64,000 nucleotides of DNA, taken from assembly GCA_002355935.1 (NCBI GenBank), contig AP017895.1, positions 496,001 through 560,000 of the forward strand, given 5' to 3'. The notes beneath the pieces are model-generated. The model worked only from the letters and a program-made list of their open reading frames with translations. It was not told the DNA's origin and ran no database searches. Source of the stretch: Rothia aeria (GTDB taxonomy: Bacteria > Actinomycetota > Actinomycetes > Actinomycetales > Micrococcaceae). Positions 29,194 through 40,442 of the stretch are shown here, in pieces. A program made the position numbers and the translations under genes. Numbering within the stretch: the stretch's first letter is position 1; each line of letters starts with the position of its first letter.

Positions 29194-30465
29194 ATGAATA
29201 ACAATATTTCACGCCGCAAACTTGTGGCAGGGGCAGCGTGGTCAGCTCCGGCAGTGCTAGCCACCACCGCAGTCCCGGCGTATGCATCATCTACCGAGTG
29301 CCTGCCCGACCAGAGCAAAGGCGGGCTGAAAAAACACGAAAACTACGCACAAGAACTCGTGTGGGACGTCCCCGCAGACGCCAAAGAACTGCACTTTGAA
29401 GTCACCGGAGCCGCAGGCGGCTCATTCAGCGACGACTCCACCGGCATCACCGGTATAGGCGGTGCAGGTACAACCATTAAAGGCATCGTGCGCCTTAACG
29501 GCACCGGAAAATTCACCTTTATTGCTGGCGAAGGCGGAGGCTACAACCGCGGCAACAGCGTAAACCCCGGCAAAGGTTACGGCAACGGAGGCGCCCACGG
29601 GCCCTCCCTCACCGACAGGGCCGGTGAAAACGCTAAAGAATTCTTTGGCCCCACCGGTGGCGGCGCATCCGCCATCCTCTTCAATAACGAGCCCCTCGTG
29701 GTTGCTGGTGCCGGTGGTGGCGCTGGCATCCTCATTAACCAGCGCTCAAACGACAACCAAGACCTGTACTGGCAGATGAACGAGCCGATCTACGGCGGCT
29801 CGGGCGGTGAGAAAGCAAACGCAGCAGCCAGTACGGCAGCAACCTTCGTCAACGACACCTCGGCAGCCATCCCCGCCAACGGCGGTCAGGGCGGTGAGCC
29901 CACCGGAGACGGCGGCCAAGGCGGCCCCAACCCGACGCTGCGACTCCCCAGCGGCGGGGCTATCCACGCCGAATCATCCCAAGGGGTGAGCATCGTCAAT
30001 AACACCATTGCGGGCCAGAAAGGCGGCAAAGCCGGCGACGACCGCAAAGCTGACGGCGCGCAAAGCTCCGCACAGTACTCCAGCGTGACCCTCGGCGCTG
30101 AAACCCTCGCCACCATTGTGCACTCCGGCACCGGTGGAGGCGGCTACGGCGGCGGCGGGTCAGGGTCAGTGGCCGCACTGGCCGCATACCAGGGCGAAGG
30201 CGGAACCGCACCCGGCGTATCGGCCCCCGAAGAAACTAAAGACTCGGCGAAAAGCACGCCCACAGAGGACCACGCCAAAGGTGAAACCAGCAAAGGTATC
30301 ACCCGGCCCACCGGAGCGTTCAGCGCGGGCGCATTCGGCGCAGGCGGCGGCGCGGGCGGCAGCTACGTGGATAAAACAGTCGAAAAAGGCGTGATCGCGC
30401 CCGGAGAAAACCGGGGCGTGGCCGGCCAGCGCATCCACGGCGCCATTAAGTTCTGGTACTGCTAA
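29194..30465 (+). CDS. Tat-exported glycine-rich surface protein
   Basis: A 423-residue secreted protein. It begins with a twin-arginine signal, SRRKLVAGAAWSAPAVLA, with cleavage likely after AYA near residue 31. The mature part opens with a beta-like strand (VPADAKELHFEVTGAAGG) and then long Gly-rich segments (GGGYNRG, GGGASAILF, GAGGGAGIL, TGGGGYGGGGSG) alternating with short hydrophobic strands. This layout resembles bacterial glycine-rich domain proteins related to the ALK glycine-rich fold. No LPxTG or anchor helix is seen; it ends at FWYC, with a second Cys at residue ~36 that could pair with it. Probably a folded extracellular binding or shell protein; ligand unknown. Confidence 0.7.
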   Translation: MNNNISRRKLVAGAAWSAPAVLATTAVPAYASSTECLPDQSKGGLKKHENYAQELVWDVPADAKELHFEVTGAAGGSFSDDSTGITGIGGAGTTIKGIVRLNGTGKFTFIAGEGGGYNRGNSVNPGKGYGNGGAHGPSLTDRAGENAKEFFGPTGGGASAILFNNEPLVVAGAGGGAGILINQRSNDNQDLYWQMNEPIYGGSGGEKANAAASTAATFVNDTSAAIPANGGQGGEPTGDGGQGGPNPTLRLPSGGAIHAESSQGVSIVNNTIAGQKGGKAGDDRKADGAQSSAQYSSVTLGAETLATIVHSGTGGGGYGGGGSGSVAALAAYQGEGGTAPGVSAPEETKDSAKSTPTEDHAKGETSKGITRPTGAFSAGAFGAGGGAGGSYVDKTVEKGVIAPGENRGVAGQRIHGAIKFWYC

Positions 30466-30479
30466 ACAAGCAGGACCAG

Positions 30480-30575
30480 AAGTTATGGGGGTGTAATGGA
30501 GCGAGTGTTGTAGTAGAGCGAGAGTGGTACAGGGTTGTAAGGTGCCCTGTATTCTTCGGAACATCCCCATAACTT
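30480..30575 (+). ncRNA. Candidate structured RNA or complex 3' element
   Basis: A closing stem AAGTTATGGGG (30480-30490) with CCCCATAACTT (30565-30575) encloses an inner hairpin ACAGGG/CCCTGT (30530-30535 with 30545-30550) and a GA-rich single-stranded part. It begins 15 nt past the stop of the glycine-rich protein. It is too elaborate for a plain terminator and lacks a T tract. A 3' UTR element or small RNA is possible. Confidence 0.35.
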
Positions 30576-30582
30576 AAAGGCT

Positions 30583-30633
30583 AGGGGCGGTTCCCGCCGG
30601 TGAGGTAACGAGCGCCGGCGGCGGGCCGCCCCT
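30583..30633. terminator. GC-rich terminator between convergent genes
   Basis: AGGGGCGG followed by CCCGCCGG pairs with CCGGCGGCGGG and CCGCCCCTT across a 14-nt loop, a long GC-rich stem with a small internal bulge. It lies between the glycine-rich protein gene (+) and the DUF416-like gene (-) and can serve both. Confidence 0.6.
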
Positions 30634-30680
30634 TGTGCTGTTCATATGCGGCCGCACCACACGCTTGAAACCGCGCACAC

Positions 30681-31160
30681 CTAGTCGCACGGTACGCAGT
30701 GGGAGGCAGCGAATGCGTGCAGCTCACCCGAAGCTGCCCCTGCCCCAATGAGTGAAAGGCACCGCAGCTGCGTGGCGTACTCGCGGGCTAGCGCGGCATC
30801 TGACGCCGCCTCACCCTGCGGGTAGTGCAGAAGATCCACGCTCTCTGCGAGCTTATCGCTGCAGTACAGCGCGTACACGGGGTTAGGGTCAAGCACAAAA
30901 TCGTATAGGTACGACAGCGCAATCAGCGCGTTCTGGGCCAGTACCGCCGCATCATCCGGCACATCGTCAGTATCGGGAATGAGGGCGAATATTTTCTCAC
31001 GAATACGCATATTCTCTGGTGGGGATGAGAAGCTGCCGTGCTCAAGATACCCAAAAATCCTGCGCAGGAACGCATCGGCGTGCTCATAGCACCCCGGTGC
31101 CCGCCCACAATCAGCCAATAACCGGTCATAGGAGGCCACGCACCGAAGCATCCGCTTCAC
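30681..31160 (-). CDS. DUF416-like protein of unknown function
   Basis: A 159-residue protein from GTG 31160. The run of a Cys/Tyr-rich helix, then IPDTDDVPDDAAVLAQNALIA and a final DLLHYPQGE region, resembles DUF416 (E. coli YjaG type), a small all-helical family of unknown role. The frame stays open upstream as EQQLLFGACCVKRML, which is how DUF416 proteins begin, but lacks a start codon. Adding one base near 31190 would link it to a GTG around 31244 (MDAQRISVEARLRAVAP). So the true N terminus may be about 28 residues longer. Confidence 0.5.
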   Translation of the reverse strand: MKRMLRCVASYDRLLADCGRAPGCYEHADAFLRRIFGYLEHGSFSSPPENMRIREKIFALIPDTDDVPDDAAVLAQNALIALSYLYDFVLDPNPVYALYCSDKLAESVDLLHYPQGEAASDAALAREYATQLRCLSLIGAGAASGELHAFAASHCVPCD

Positions 31161-31413
31161 ACAGCACGCACCAAACAGCAGCTGCTGTTCAGGGCCACGG
31201 CGCGCAGGCGGGCCTCTACGCTGATTCTCTGAGCATCCACCCTTCTACCCTACCCGAGCGGCCGCACCCACCGCGCGGTCATGGCCGGGTAACACGCCCC
31301 GGTGCGGCCCACCCTAAAGTGCCGTGAGAGAGCCGCCAACCGTGTACCCGCCCTCAAAGAAACACGGTACAGTTGGGATAAAGACAAAAAGACACCAAGA
31401 ACTGGACTACTGC

Positions 31414-33369
31414 ATGACCCAGCACGGACCGGACCAGCCGAACCCCGCCAGCGGGGCGGCCTGCCCAACGACCTCAGTCAAGGGTGGCTGCCCGAAGACA
31501 AACGGCAAACCCCACCAGCCCGCTACCCGCCCCTAAATTCTGGGGATTTCAAAGCCTGCTGCCGTATAAGGCTGTCAACGGTTTGCGGCACCCCGGTGAG
31601 CTGCCCTGGCTCATTGCCGCCTACTCGTTTACCCTCATCTCGTACATTGGTCTGATCGTTTTCATTATCGAATCCTTCCTGCTCGTGATAGACAGCAGGG
31701 ACTCCCTGAGGGATTTCGGTGATTACCCGCGTACCGGATCCGCCGAATACTACATGCAGGAGTACCTCCAACAGTTCGTGGTGCTGCTGGTGCTGGGGCC
31801 GCTGCTCATCTACATTGCGCGTGCCATACTCTACGCACAGCAGCGCGTGCGCGGCATCCGCATGTCTCCCACCCAGTTCCCTGAGGGTACCAGATGGTCG
31901 TTGAGGCCGCCCGTGCCGCCGGCCTGCGCCGCGTCCCCGACGCCTACGTTATTAGCGGCAACGGCACGCTGAACGCCTTCGCCGCCGGCCACGGGTTCCG
32001 CCGCTACATTTGCGTATACTCCGACATGTTCGAGGTTGGCGGTAAAACCCGTGACCCCGAGGCGCTGCGCTATGTCATCGGGCACGAGGTGGGGCATATC
32101 GCCGCAGGCCACGTGAGCTATTTCCGGCTGCTGTTCACCAATAGTTTCATGCGGCTGCCCGTTGTTGGGCAGGCGCTTTCACGCGCGCAGGAGTACACCG
32201 CCGACAACTTTGGTTACCGCCTCTCACCCGATGGCGCCAGGGGAGGCATGAAAGTGCTCGCCGGCGGTAAGTACCTGAACAAGCAGGTGAACTTTGACGA
32301 GTTCGCCGACCGCGCCGTCACCGACGGGGGACTGGCCGTATGGTTCGTTAACCTCATTTCTTCCCACCCGGTGCTGACCTGGCGCGCCCACGCGATCCGT
32401 AACCGCCAAGAACCGGGGCGTCTCTTCTGGCGGCCCACCTACAACCCGCCCTCGGTGCCCGCGCTCATCCCCTCCTCCGAGCCGGTGCCGCTGTGGCCCG
32501 ACCCGCTGCAGGCGGATGCGTTTATGCAGGAACAGAAGCCTGCCTGGGAGAACTACAGCCTGGACACCGTGCAGCTGCACACCCCACCCAACCCCGAGGG
32601 CGCACCGAAGTTCGAGGGCACCCTATACACCGGGTGGCAGGATGCGGCTGCCCGCGCCGCCTACGCCTCCCGGTGGGAACAGTACGCCGCCAGCGGCGGG
32701 CAGCAGCCCATGTGGCAGCCGCCCGGGTACGGCCCAGCACCGCAGCCGGGGCAGCCTCAGCCGTACCAGCCAAACCAGGCACAGCCGCAACCGCAACAGT
32801 ACCCACAGCCTCACCAACCCGCACAGCCCGGGCCGCAGCAGGGCACCTACGGATACTATGTGCAGCCCGGGCAGCAGCCCGGCGGTGCTCAGCCGGGTAC
32901 TGCACAACCAGGTGCACAACCAGGCGGCGCTGGGCAGATGCAGCAGCCGTACGGCTACGACCCCGGTTCGCAGGTTGCCCCGAGTCGCCCCGGTCAGCCG
33001 CAGCAGCCTCAGCCTGGGCGGGGCTACGGGTACTATGTGCCAACGGGGCAGGATAGCTCAACGGCACCGCAGCACGATAGTGAAAGCGCACAGCAGCAGG
33101 CCCACGTTCCGTACGGTATTGACCCGCAGGCAGGCTCTGGACCCGCCGAACCAGAAACCCCAGCTGAACAAACCCCGGCTGAGCCTGATGCCACGTGCTC
33201 AGGCACCGACGCGCCCGCCGATACCGGCGACTCTGCGGGGGACTCCTGCGCAGGCTCTGCCGCAGATTACGATTCAGGGTCCAGCTCGGACGTCAGTACG
33301 GATAGCGGGTCAGACTCCGGGACGGATTTCGGCTTTTCAACGGATTTCGGCGGATCCTCCACCGATTAA
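31414..33369 (+). CDS. Membrane M48-type metallopeptidase with Pro/Gln-rich and acidic tail (three frameshifts)
   Basis: About 652 residues once repaired. Frame breaks occur at CCCC 31443-31446, CCCC 31530-31533 and GGG 31885-31887; one base added at each gives a single protein. After a disordered N terminus there are two membrane helices (about residues 65-95 and 125-150), then an HtpX/M48 catalytic domain with HEVGH near residue 224 and the third zinc ligand in AQEYTADN near 259. Residues about 415-560 form a Pro/Gln/Tyr-rich low-complexity region with repeats of the type GYYVQPGQQPGG, and the end is Asp/Ser-rich. M48 enzymes handle misfolded membrane proteins; the tail suggests an added surface or scaffold role (inference). 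Confidence 0.7.
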
Positions 33370-33605
33370 ATATTCTAAAAACTGAATATAACGTTTTGCC
33401 CTGATATTGCGGGGCAGCGCGTGGCCGCCTTGCAGGTATTGTGAGGCGGCCGCCGCGTACCACAGCGCATAAACGCCTCGGGTAACACCGGGGCGCTCGG
33501 TGCGGTATACACGGCTGGGAAAGCGCCGTGTGAAGGCGCCGCGATGCAGACACACCGGTGCGTTCAGGAGCTCTAAGGCGCCTGGGGTGCGAGTAGAATG
33601 GGGTC

Positions 33606-34574
33606 ATGCTCAGCAAACTCAAGGGAAAACGCCCCGATGCGCTTATCGTCATGCTCATCACCGCCGTGATACTGGCAATTTTTATCCCGGCACGCGGGGA
33701 CTTCGCCGCATGGTTCAGCACCGGAACCAAGTTTGCTGTGGCGCTGCTGTTCTACCTGTACGGTGCGCGCCTTTCCACCAGTGAGGCCCTCAAAGGGCTG
33801 GCGCATTGGCGGCTTCACGCCATGATTCTCACCTGCACCTTCGTGCTTTTCCCCCTGTTCGGGCTGGCGCTTTACCCGCTGCGGTTCGTGCTTGGTGACG
33901 GGCTGTACCTGGGGCTGCTGTTTCTGACGCTCGTGCCCTCAACGGTGCAGGCATCAATCGCCTTTACGTCCATTGCCGGTGGGAACGTGGCGGCGGCGAT
34001 TGTCAGCGCGTCCCTCTCAAGTATTGTGGGGTGCTTGCCACCCCGCTCTTAGCGATGCTGCTTATGAACAGCGACCATGTGGCGATCTCCGGCAGTGTGT
34101 TCCTTGATATTGCTATTCAGCTGTTCCTGCCGTTTCTGCTGGGGCAGCTCACCCGACGGTGGGTGGGGAGTTCGCGAAGAAACCCACCACCAAGTGGCTC
34201 GATAAGTTCTCGGTCATGATGATCGTCTATTCAGCGTTTTCAGCCTCGGTGGTGCAGGGGGTGTGGACGCGCGTGGACTGGTGGCAGATTGTGCTGCTGG
34301 TGGTTATTACGGCGCTCATGGTTGCGTTCATGCTGTGGGCGACCGACGTAATCGCCCGAAAGCTCGGGTTTAACCGTGCGGACCGCATCACCATCCAATT
34401 TTGCGGGTCGAAGAAGTCACTGGCGGCGGGCCTGCCCATGGCGATTATTATTTCGGTTCCGGATCGCTCGGGTTATTGATGCTGCCGCTGATGGTATTCC
34501 ACCAGGTGCAGCTGATGATGTGCACCTGGCTCGCAACCCGCTACAGCCGCACCCTGGGGCTAGCCTCCTCATAA
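33606..34574 (+). CDS. Bile acid:Na+ symporter (BASS) family transporter (three frameshifts)
   Basis: About 323 residues with nine to ten helices. Frame breaks fall at GGGG 34028-34031, GGGG 34165-34168 and TTT 34451-34453; one base added at each restores SSIVGVLATPLLAMLLM, RRWVGEFAKKPTTKW and MAIIIFGSGSLGLLMLPLMVFHQ. The sequences FYLYGARLS, TLVPSTVQASIAFTSIAGGN and GSKKSLAAGLPMA are the sodium-site and crossover-helix motifs of the BASS family. Bacterial members move bile acids, pantoate or other organic anions; the substrate here is unknown. ATG 33606 lacks a strong ribosome site. Confidence 0.75.
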
Positions 34575-34807
34575 TTATGGGCACCCACGGCGTGGATTCC
34601 ACCATGTGAGAGGCTGGCGGTGCACTGTATATTTCGGAGCTGAAATATGGTGCTGTTCTTCGCCCTGAGCTAGAAAATTCGGGGACTAGTCGTGCATTTT
34701 GCAGAGAATACAGGCAGAATAGGTATAAGCTTGAGTTAGGTTACACGCGCAAGCGCAGATAACAGACACACCGTCACAGTGAAGTGATAGAACTTCGGAG
34801 GCATACC

Positions 34808-37800
34808 TTGTCAGTGAGTGACAACGCTATGGGACGCTACTCTGGCGCCGATGCATGGATAGAGCAATACTTCCACAACAGCCCGGACACCGACCGCGAA
34901 GGCTACACCTCGGCGCAGTTGGAGGCGCTGGCCCGCACGCATCGTGAGCTGGCGCAGACACGCGCACCCGGCACCCCCTGATTGAGGTGCACGATACCGA
35001 ACATTCCACCATGGTGCTCATCGTAAATGACGATATGCCGCACCTGGTAAGCTCCATCACCGCCTATGTTTCCTCTGAGTTCGGCGGTATCGAGTCGATT
35101 TTCCATCCCCTCTTCGTGGTTGAGCGCGGCCCTGACGGTAACCTGCTGGTTGTGCGCGGCACCGGAGTTGATAAGCCCGTGGCCAGCGGCGACACCGCCA
35201 CCTTGGGGATCCCCGCCCTGAAACTCTCAGAAGACGCCCCGCCCGGTTCAAGCGTGGCCGTGGAGTCGTGGATTGCGTTACGGCTGACCAGGCACCTGAG
35301 CGCCGAACGGGTTCAGGCGCTGCGTGAGGGCGTGACGAAAACCCTCTCCGACGTGCACGCTGCTGCCCGCGATAACGAGAAAATGGTCCTGCAGGTCAAT
35401 AACATCATCACCTCCATGGATGCCCTGCGCGGGGTCACCCTTGGTGACGGGCAGGAATCGTTCAACGCCCACCCCGGCGGGAACGAGCCAGCCGCGCGGG
35501 TTATTGCCTGTCAGGAGTTCCTGCGCTGGCTGACCCGCGGGAATTTCCTGTTCCTCGGCGTGAAAGAGCGCGTGCTCACCTCGGGCGCTGCAGGGTTTGA
35601 GCTTGTTGACAAGCCCGGCAGTGCCTTGGGTATTCTGCGCTCCACCGAGGGTAAGCACAGTATCCCCCTCTCCGGGAAGGCGCTGGACCGCGCTCTTATG
35701 CCCCGCCCGCTGTACGTGACGAAAGCGAACACCCGCTCCACCGTGGGGCGCACCGACTACCTCGACTATGTGGGGGTGCGCCGTTTCGATGCCACCGGCC
35801 GGGTGGTGGGCGAGTACGTCATCCTGGGGCTGTTCTCCCGGCAGGCGTACTCACTGCCAGCTGTTGAGACGCCGCTGATTCGTGAGCGGATCGCCATGGT
35901 TCGCCGCCGTCTAGGGTTCCACCCCGGCTCCCACTCCGATAAGGCGCTGATTGGCGCTATTGAAGACTACCCGCGCCTTGAGCTGATACAGGCGTCGGTG
36001 GATTTCCTCACCGAAACTTTCAAAGGGATTATGGGGCTGGAAGAGCGCCGTAAAACCCGGTTGTTTTTGCGTGTGGACCGGTTTGAGCGGTTCATTACCG
36101 CGGTCGTGTACCTTCCGCGTGATCGGTTCAACACCACCGTGCTTAACCGCATCCAGCAGGTGTTCCGTGAGGAGTTCGACCTGCAGGCCATCGACTACCA
36201 GATTTACCTCTCGTCGTCGTCGCTGGCCCGTATATTTTTCCGTATCCGGCTCACCGACCCCACGGCTGTGCCGGAAACGGATATTAGCGCTCTCGAAAAG
36301 CGGCTGCAGACGGCCACCCGCTCCTGGGCGGAAGCCACCGCCGCCGCACTTGAGACGCTCAAACCCGGCATTGAGGGCCGCCGCCTGGCCGCCGCGTGGG
36401 CGGAAGCCGCACCCATGGCCTACCGTGCCGAATACGAAGTAGAAAATGCAATTGAGGATATCGTGACTTTTGAATCTCTAATGGCTGAGACCACTAAGCC
36501 CGCCGCTATCAAAGTTGAAAACGGCGCAGGCAACGTCACCCGCCTGAAGACCTACCTGACCAGTCCCCACACCCTCACCGAGCTTCTGCCCGTCATGCAG
36601 AACATGGGCCTGATCGTCGCCGATCAGAACCCCTCCGAACTCACCAGGGAAGACGGTTCACGCGTCTACCTGTACGACTTCGGTGTGGAATTCCCCGAGG
36701 GCGTGGACCCCGAGGAAGTCGCCTCGCTCTACGAGGACGCGCTGAACGCCTACCTGCTGGGCCAGCGCGAATCTGACACGCTCGATAGGCTGATCTTGGT
36801 AGAGGGCCTCACCTGGCAGGAGGCGAGCCTATTCCGCGCCTTTAACCACTACCTGATTCAGCTGGGCCTGGGGTACACCCCCTCGTTCATGTCGAACACC
36901 CTGCTGGCGAACTCCGCCGTCACCCTGCTGCTGGTGGACTTCTTCCACACCAGCTTTAACCCGAAGAACGGGCTCACCGATGAGGCCCGTGAGGCTAAGC
37001 GCGCCGAGCTGATTGAGCGCCTGCGTGAAGAGCTCAATAAGATCCCCACCTTGGACGCCGACCGCTACCTGCGGTCACTGACCCGCGTGATCCGCGCCGT
37101 GCTGCGCACCAACGCGTACCTTAACCGTGAATCCTTGGCGTTTAAGGTCGCCTCCGAGGAACTCATTTTCGCGCCCCTGCCGCACCCCAAGTACGAGATT
37201 TTCGTGTACTCCCCGCGCGTGGAGGGCGTGCACCTGCGCTTCGGCGACGTGGCCCGCGGCGGCCTGCGCTGGTCGGATCGCCGCGATGACTTCCGCACCG
37301 AGGTGCTGGGCCTGGTGAAGGCGCAGATGGTGAAGAACGCCGTGATTATTCCCACCGGCGCCAAGGGCGGCTTCTACCCCAAGCAGCTGCCGGATCCGGC
37401 CGTGGATCGTGACGCCTGGATCACTGAGGGCCGCGAATCCTACAAGGTGTTCATCCGCTCCCTGTTGGATGTGACTGACAACCTTAAGGTGTCTGCTGAC
37501 GGCACCGAGACCGTGGTACGCCCCGAAGGTATTGTGGCCCGCGACGGGGACGACTACTACCTGGTGGTCGCCGCCGATAAGGGAACCGCCGCATTCTCCG
37601 ATACCGCGAACGCGATCAGCGCCGAGTACGGGTTCTGGCTGGGCGATGCGTTCGCATCTGGCGGCTCGGTCGGGTATGACCACAAGGCGATGGGCATTAC
37701 CGCCCGCGGCGCGTGGGAGTCCGTCAAGCGCCACTTTGCGGAGCTGGGCCATGACTGCCAGGCGGAGGAATTCACCGCCGTCGGTATTGGTGATATGTCC

Positions 37801-39705
37801 GGCGACGTGTTCGGTAATGGCATGATGCTCTCGCAGAAGACCCGCCTGGTTGCTGCCTTCGATCACCGCGATATTTTCCTTGACCCGAACCCGGATGCGG
37901 CGATTTCGTTTGAAGAGCGCGTGCGCCTGTACAACCTGCCACGCTCCTCATGGCAGGACTACAACCGTGAGCTGATTTCCGCTGGCGGCGGCGTGTACTC
38001 GCGCAGCGCCAAGTCGATTGAGATCACCCCGCAGGTTCGTGAAGCCCTGGGCCTGGGCGAGGACGTGACCGAACTGGCGCCCCCGCAGCTGCTCGCGGCG
38101 GTTTTGAAGGCACCGGTTGACCTGCTCTACAACGGCGGTATCGGCACCTACGTGAAGGCATCCACCGAGGACAACCTGCAGGTGGGCGATAAAGCCAACG
38201 ACGCGTTGCGCGTGAACGGCAACGAGCTGCGCGCCAAGATCGTGGGTGAGGGCGGCAACCTGGGCTTCACCCAGCTGGGCCGTGTGGAGGCCGCCGAGAA
38301 CGGCGTCATCATTAATACCGACGCCATCGACAACTCCGCCGGTGTGGAGACCTCCGACCGTGAGGTGAACATTAAGATCCTGGTGGATCGCCTGGTGACC
38401 GGCGGTGAGCTTGCCGCTGAAGAGCGCGCCGACTTCATTGAGTCCCTGCGGGACGAGGTGGGCGCTAAGGTGCTTGAAACCAATATTGAGCAGAACGTGC
38501 TGCTGCAGGGTGAGTTCCACGAGACGTTCCTGGGCATTAACGTGTACAAGCGCCTGATGCGCCACCTGGAGGCGAACGCAGGGCTGAACCGCAAGGTCGA
38601 ATTCCTGCCCACGGACAAGCAGCTGCAGGCGCGTTTTGAGGCGACCGGGCTGGGCCTGACCCGCCCCGAGCTGTCGGTGCTGGCCGCCTATGTGAAGATT
38701 TACCTCACGCACGCCCTGGAGCAAACCGATTTCGCGGACGACCCCTACCTGAGCGGGGTACTGCACGAGTACTTCCCGGCAGCCCTGGTGCAGCGTTTCG
38801 GCGAGTACCTGGAATCACACCCGCTGCGTAAGGAGATTATCTGCACCCGCGTCGCCAACGAGATGGTGAACCTGGGCGGTATTACCTTCGCCTACCGTGT
38901 GACGGAAGAGACCAATGTTGGTGTGGACGCTGTGGCGCGTGCCTTTATTGTGGCTCGCGAACTGTTCGAGCTTGGCAAGGCTGCCGCGCTGCACCGTGCA
39001 CTGCCGGCCACCACCGCCCTGGAGGCATGGTACACGGTGCTGCGTGATAACCAGCGTGTGCTGGACCGCGTGGTGCGCTGGCTGATTGCTGAGCGCGGCG
39101 TGGTTGCCGGCATCAGCATCGGCCAGATGCTGCAGAACTTCGGTGAGGTCGTCTCCCTGCGCCACAACCTGCCCGAATACCTCTCGGAAGCTTCCCGTGA
39201 GCGGGTGCGCGCTAAGCGTGTACTCGGTGAAGAGTGGGGCCTGCCGGAGGATCTTATCGTCATCTGGATTCGCGGGTTCGAAGGTTACGCCCTCATGGAC
39301 GTTATCCGTTCCGCACGGGACAACAGCCTGGGTGCAACCGAGCTGGCGCCGATCTATTTCGCATCCTACGACCGGTTCAAGGTGGATCAGCTGCTGGGCC
39401 TGATCAGCGAGCTGCCGCGTAATGACCGCTGGGAGACCCTGGCACGTCAGGCGATGCGCGGCAGCCTGTACGAGACCGCCGCCGAGCTGGCGATCTCTGT
39501 GGCCTCTGAGAACGGCAAGCATGAGACGCACACCCCCGCCGGGGCGCAGCTGGCGCTTCAGGAATGGGTTGAGAACCACCCGACCCGTGTGGGTAATATT
39601 GACCGTGTTCTCGCTGAAATCCGTGAGGCTGAACCGGCACCAGCCGGGCACCCGCGTCTGGCCGTGATTTCGGTGGCTCTGCGCACGCTCTCTAGCGCAT
39701 CCTAG
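34808..39705 (+). CDS. gdhB: Large NAD-specific glutamate dehydrogenase (one frameshift)
   Basis: About 1632 residues after repair, the size of the large bacterial NAD-GDH class (L-180 type), which oxidatively deaminates glutamate to 2-oxoglutarate and ammonia. I start at TTG 34808, seven bases after CGGAGG, and join across the five-C run 34974-34978 (…APGTPLIEVHDTEHSTMV). The N-terminal third carries regulatory ACT-like sequence; the catalytic core includes ARGGLRWSDRRDDFRTEVLG and PTGAKGGFYPKQ with the substrate-binding Lys, then GIGDMSGDVFGNGMMLS and KIVGEGGNLGFTQ for NAD binding. It probably serves glutamate catabolism for carbon and energy. Confidence 0.92.
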
Positions 39706-39729
39706 GGGCGTTACCGCCAGATAAGGCTG

Positions 39730-39780
39730 AAAAGGCCCGGTGCTCCCACTCGACAGGGCGGGGTGCTGGGCCTTTCGCTG
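39730..39780 (+). terminator. Terminator after glutamate dehydrogenase
   Basis: AAAAGGCCC (39730-39738) pairs with GGGCCTTT (39768-39775) as an outer stem around a partly pairing GC-rich loop, 24 nt after the stop codon. Confidence 0.55.
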
Positions 39781-40442
39781 TGCTCCGCGCCCAGTTTAAG
39801 GGGTTTGAAAGTGCACTGTGGGCCGGGAAGGCACCCCGCGCCCGCCTTCGGGTGGTGCAGGCCATAAAATGTGGTTTTAGTGTGAAACCCCACACATAGT
39901 GAGGGATTTATTGGTAATCTTAATTTGACGTACCACGGGGTATGGGGGCATTATTAAACGTCTGGAGATTGTTGCCGCAGGCAGTTAGCACGGTGTTTTA
40001 CACAATACGTCAAACAAACGTGACGCGAATAATATTTCATTTTATTCGCCGTTAAGCGGAGATTTAAATACACCACGCCGAAGGAAAAATACTCTAGAAG
40101 TCAAGGTAAAACCCGCAATTACGCGGAAATAACCCCGACGATAAACGCGCGCATTTATACCGGTTAATGAATACCATCCCGGTGTGCGCTAATATCATGT
40201 ACAGACTGAAAGTTAACGTAAGCCTATACCTTGAGGACAACATGATGGAAAGGCCCGCCCGCAGCTGGCTCAGACGCAGATAAAACAATATTTAGGCGAG
40301 ACAAGCACCAGCCGCCAACACTACACACATTGCACGGTGCACCCACCCGCACGGGGTGTGAAGGTCTCGCTCACAATCACCGTAGACTAGTACTATAACC
40401 AGCCACACCCAACCACTACCCCAACCACAAAGGCATATTCCC
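39781..40442. other. Long intergenic region upstream of the Pel-like operon
   Basis: About 660 bp with no supported gene. The centre (39900-40230) is AT-rich and contains an 8-bp inverted repeat GCGAATAA (40025-40032) with TTATTCGC (40042-40049). TACTAT at 40391-40396 could be a -10 element about 50 bp before the first operon gene, but I see no matching -35. A stretch this long before an exopolysaccharide operon suggests regulation. Confidence 0.4.

Noticed and set aside
37075-37866. Long open frames antisense to the glutamate dehydrogenase (also 37948-38766 and 38815-39651)
   Set aside because: They are codon-bias shadows of a GC-rich gene, have no ribosome sites and encode low-complexity sequence matching no family.
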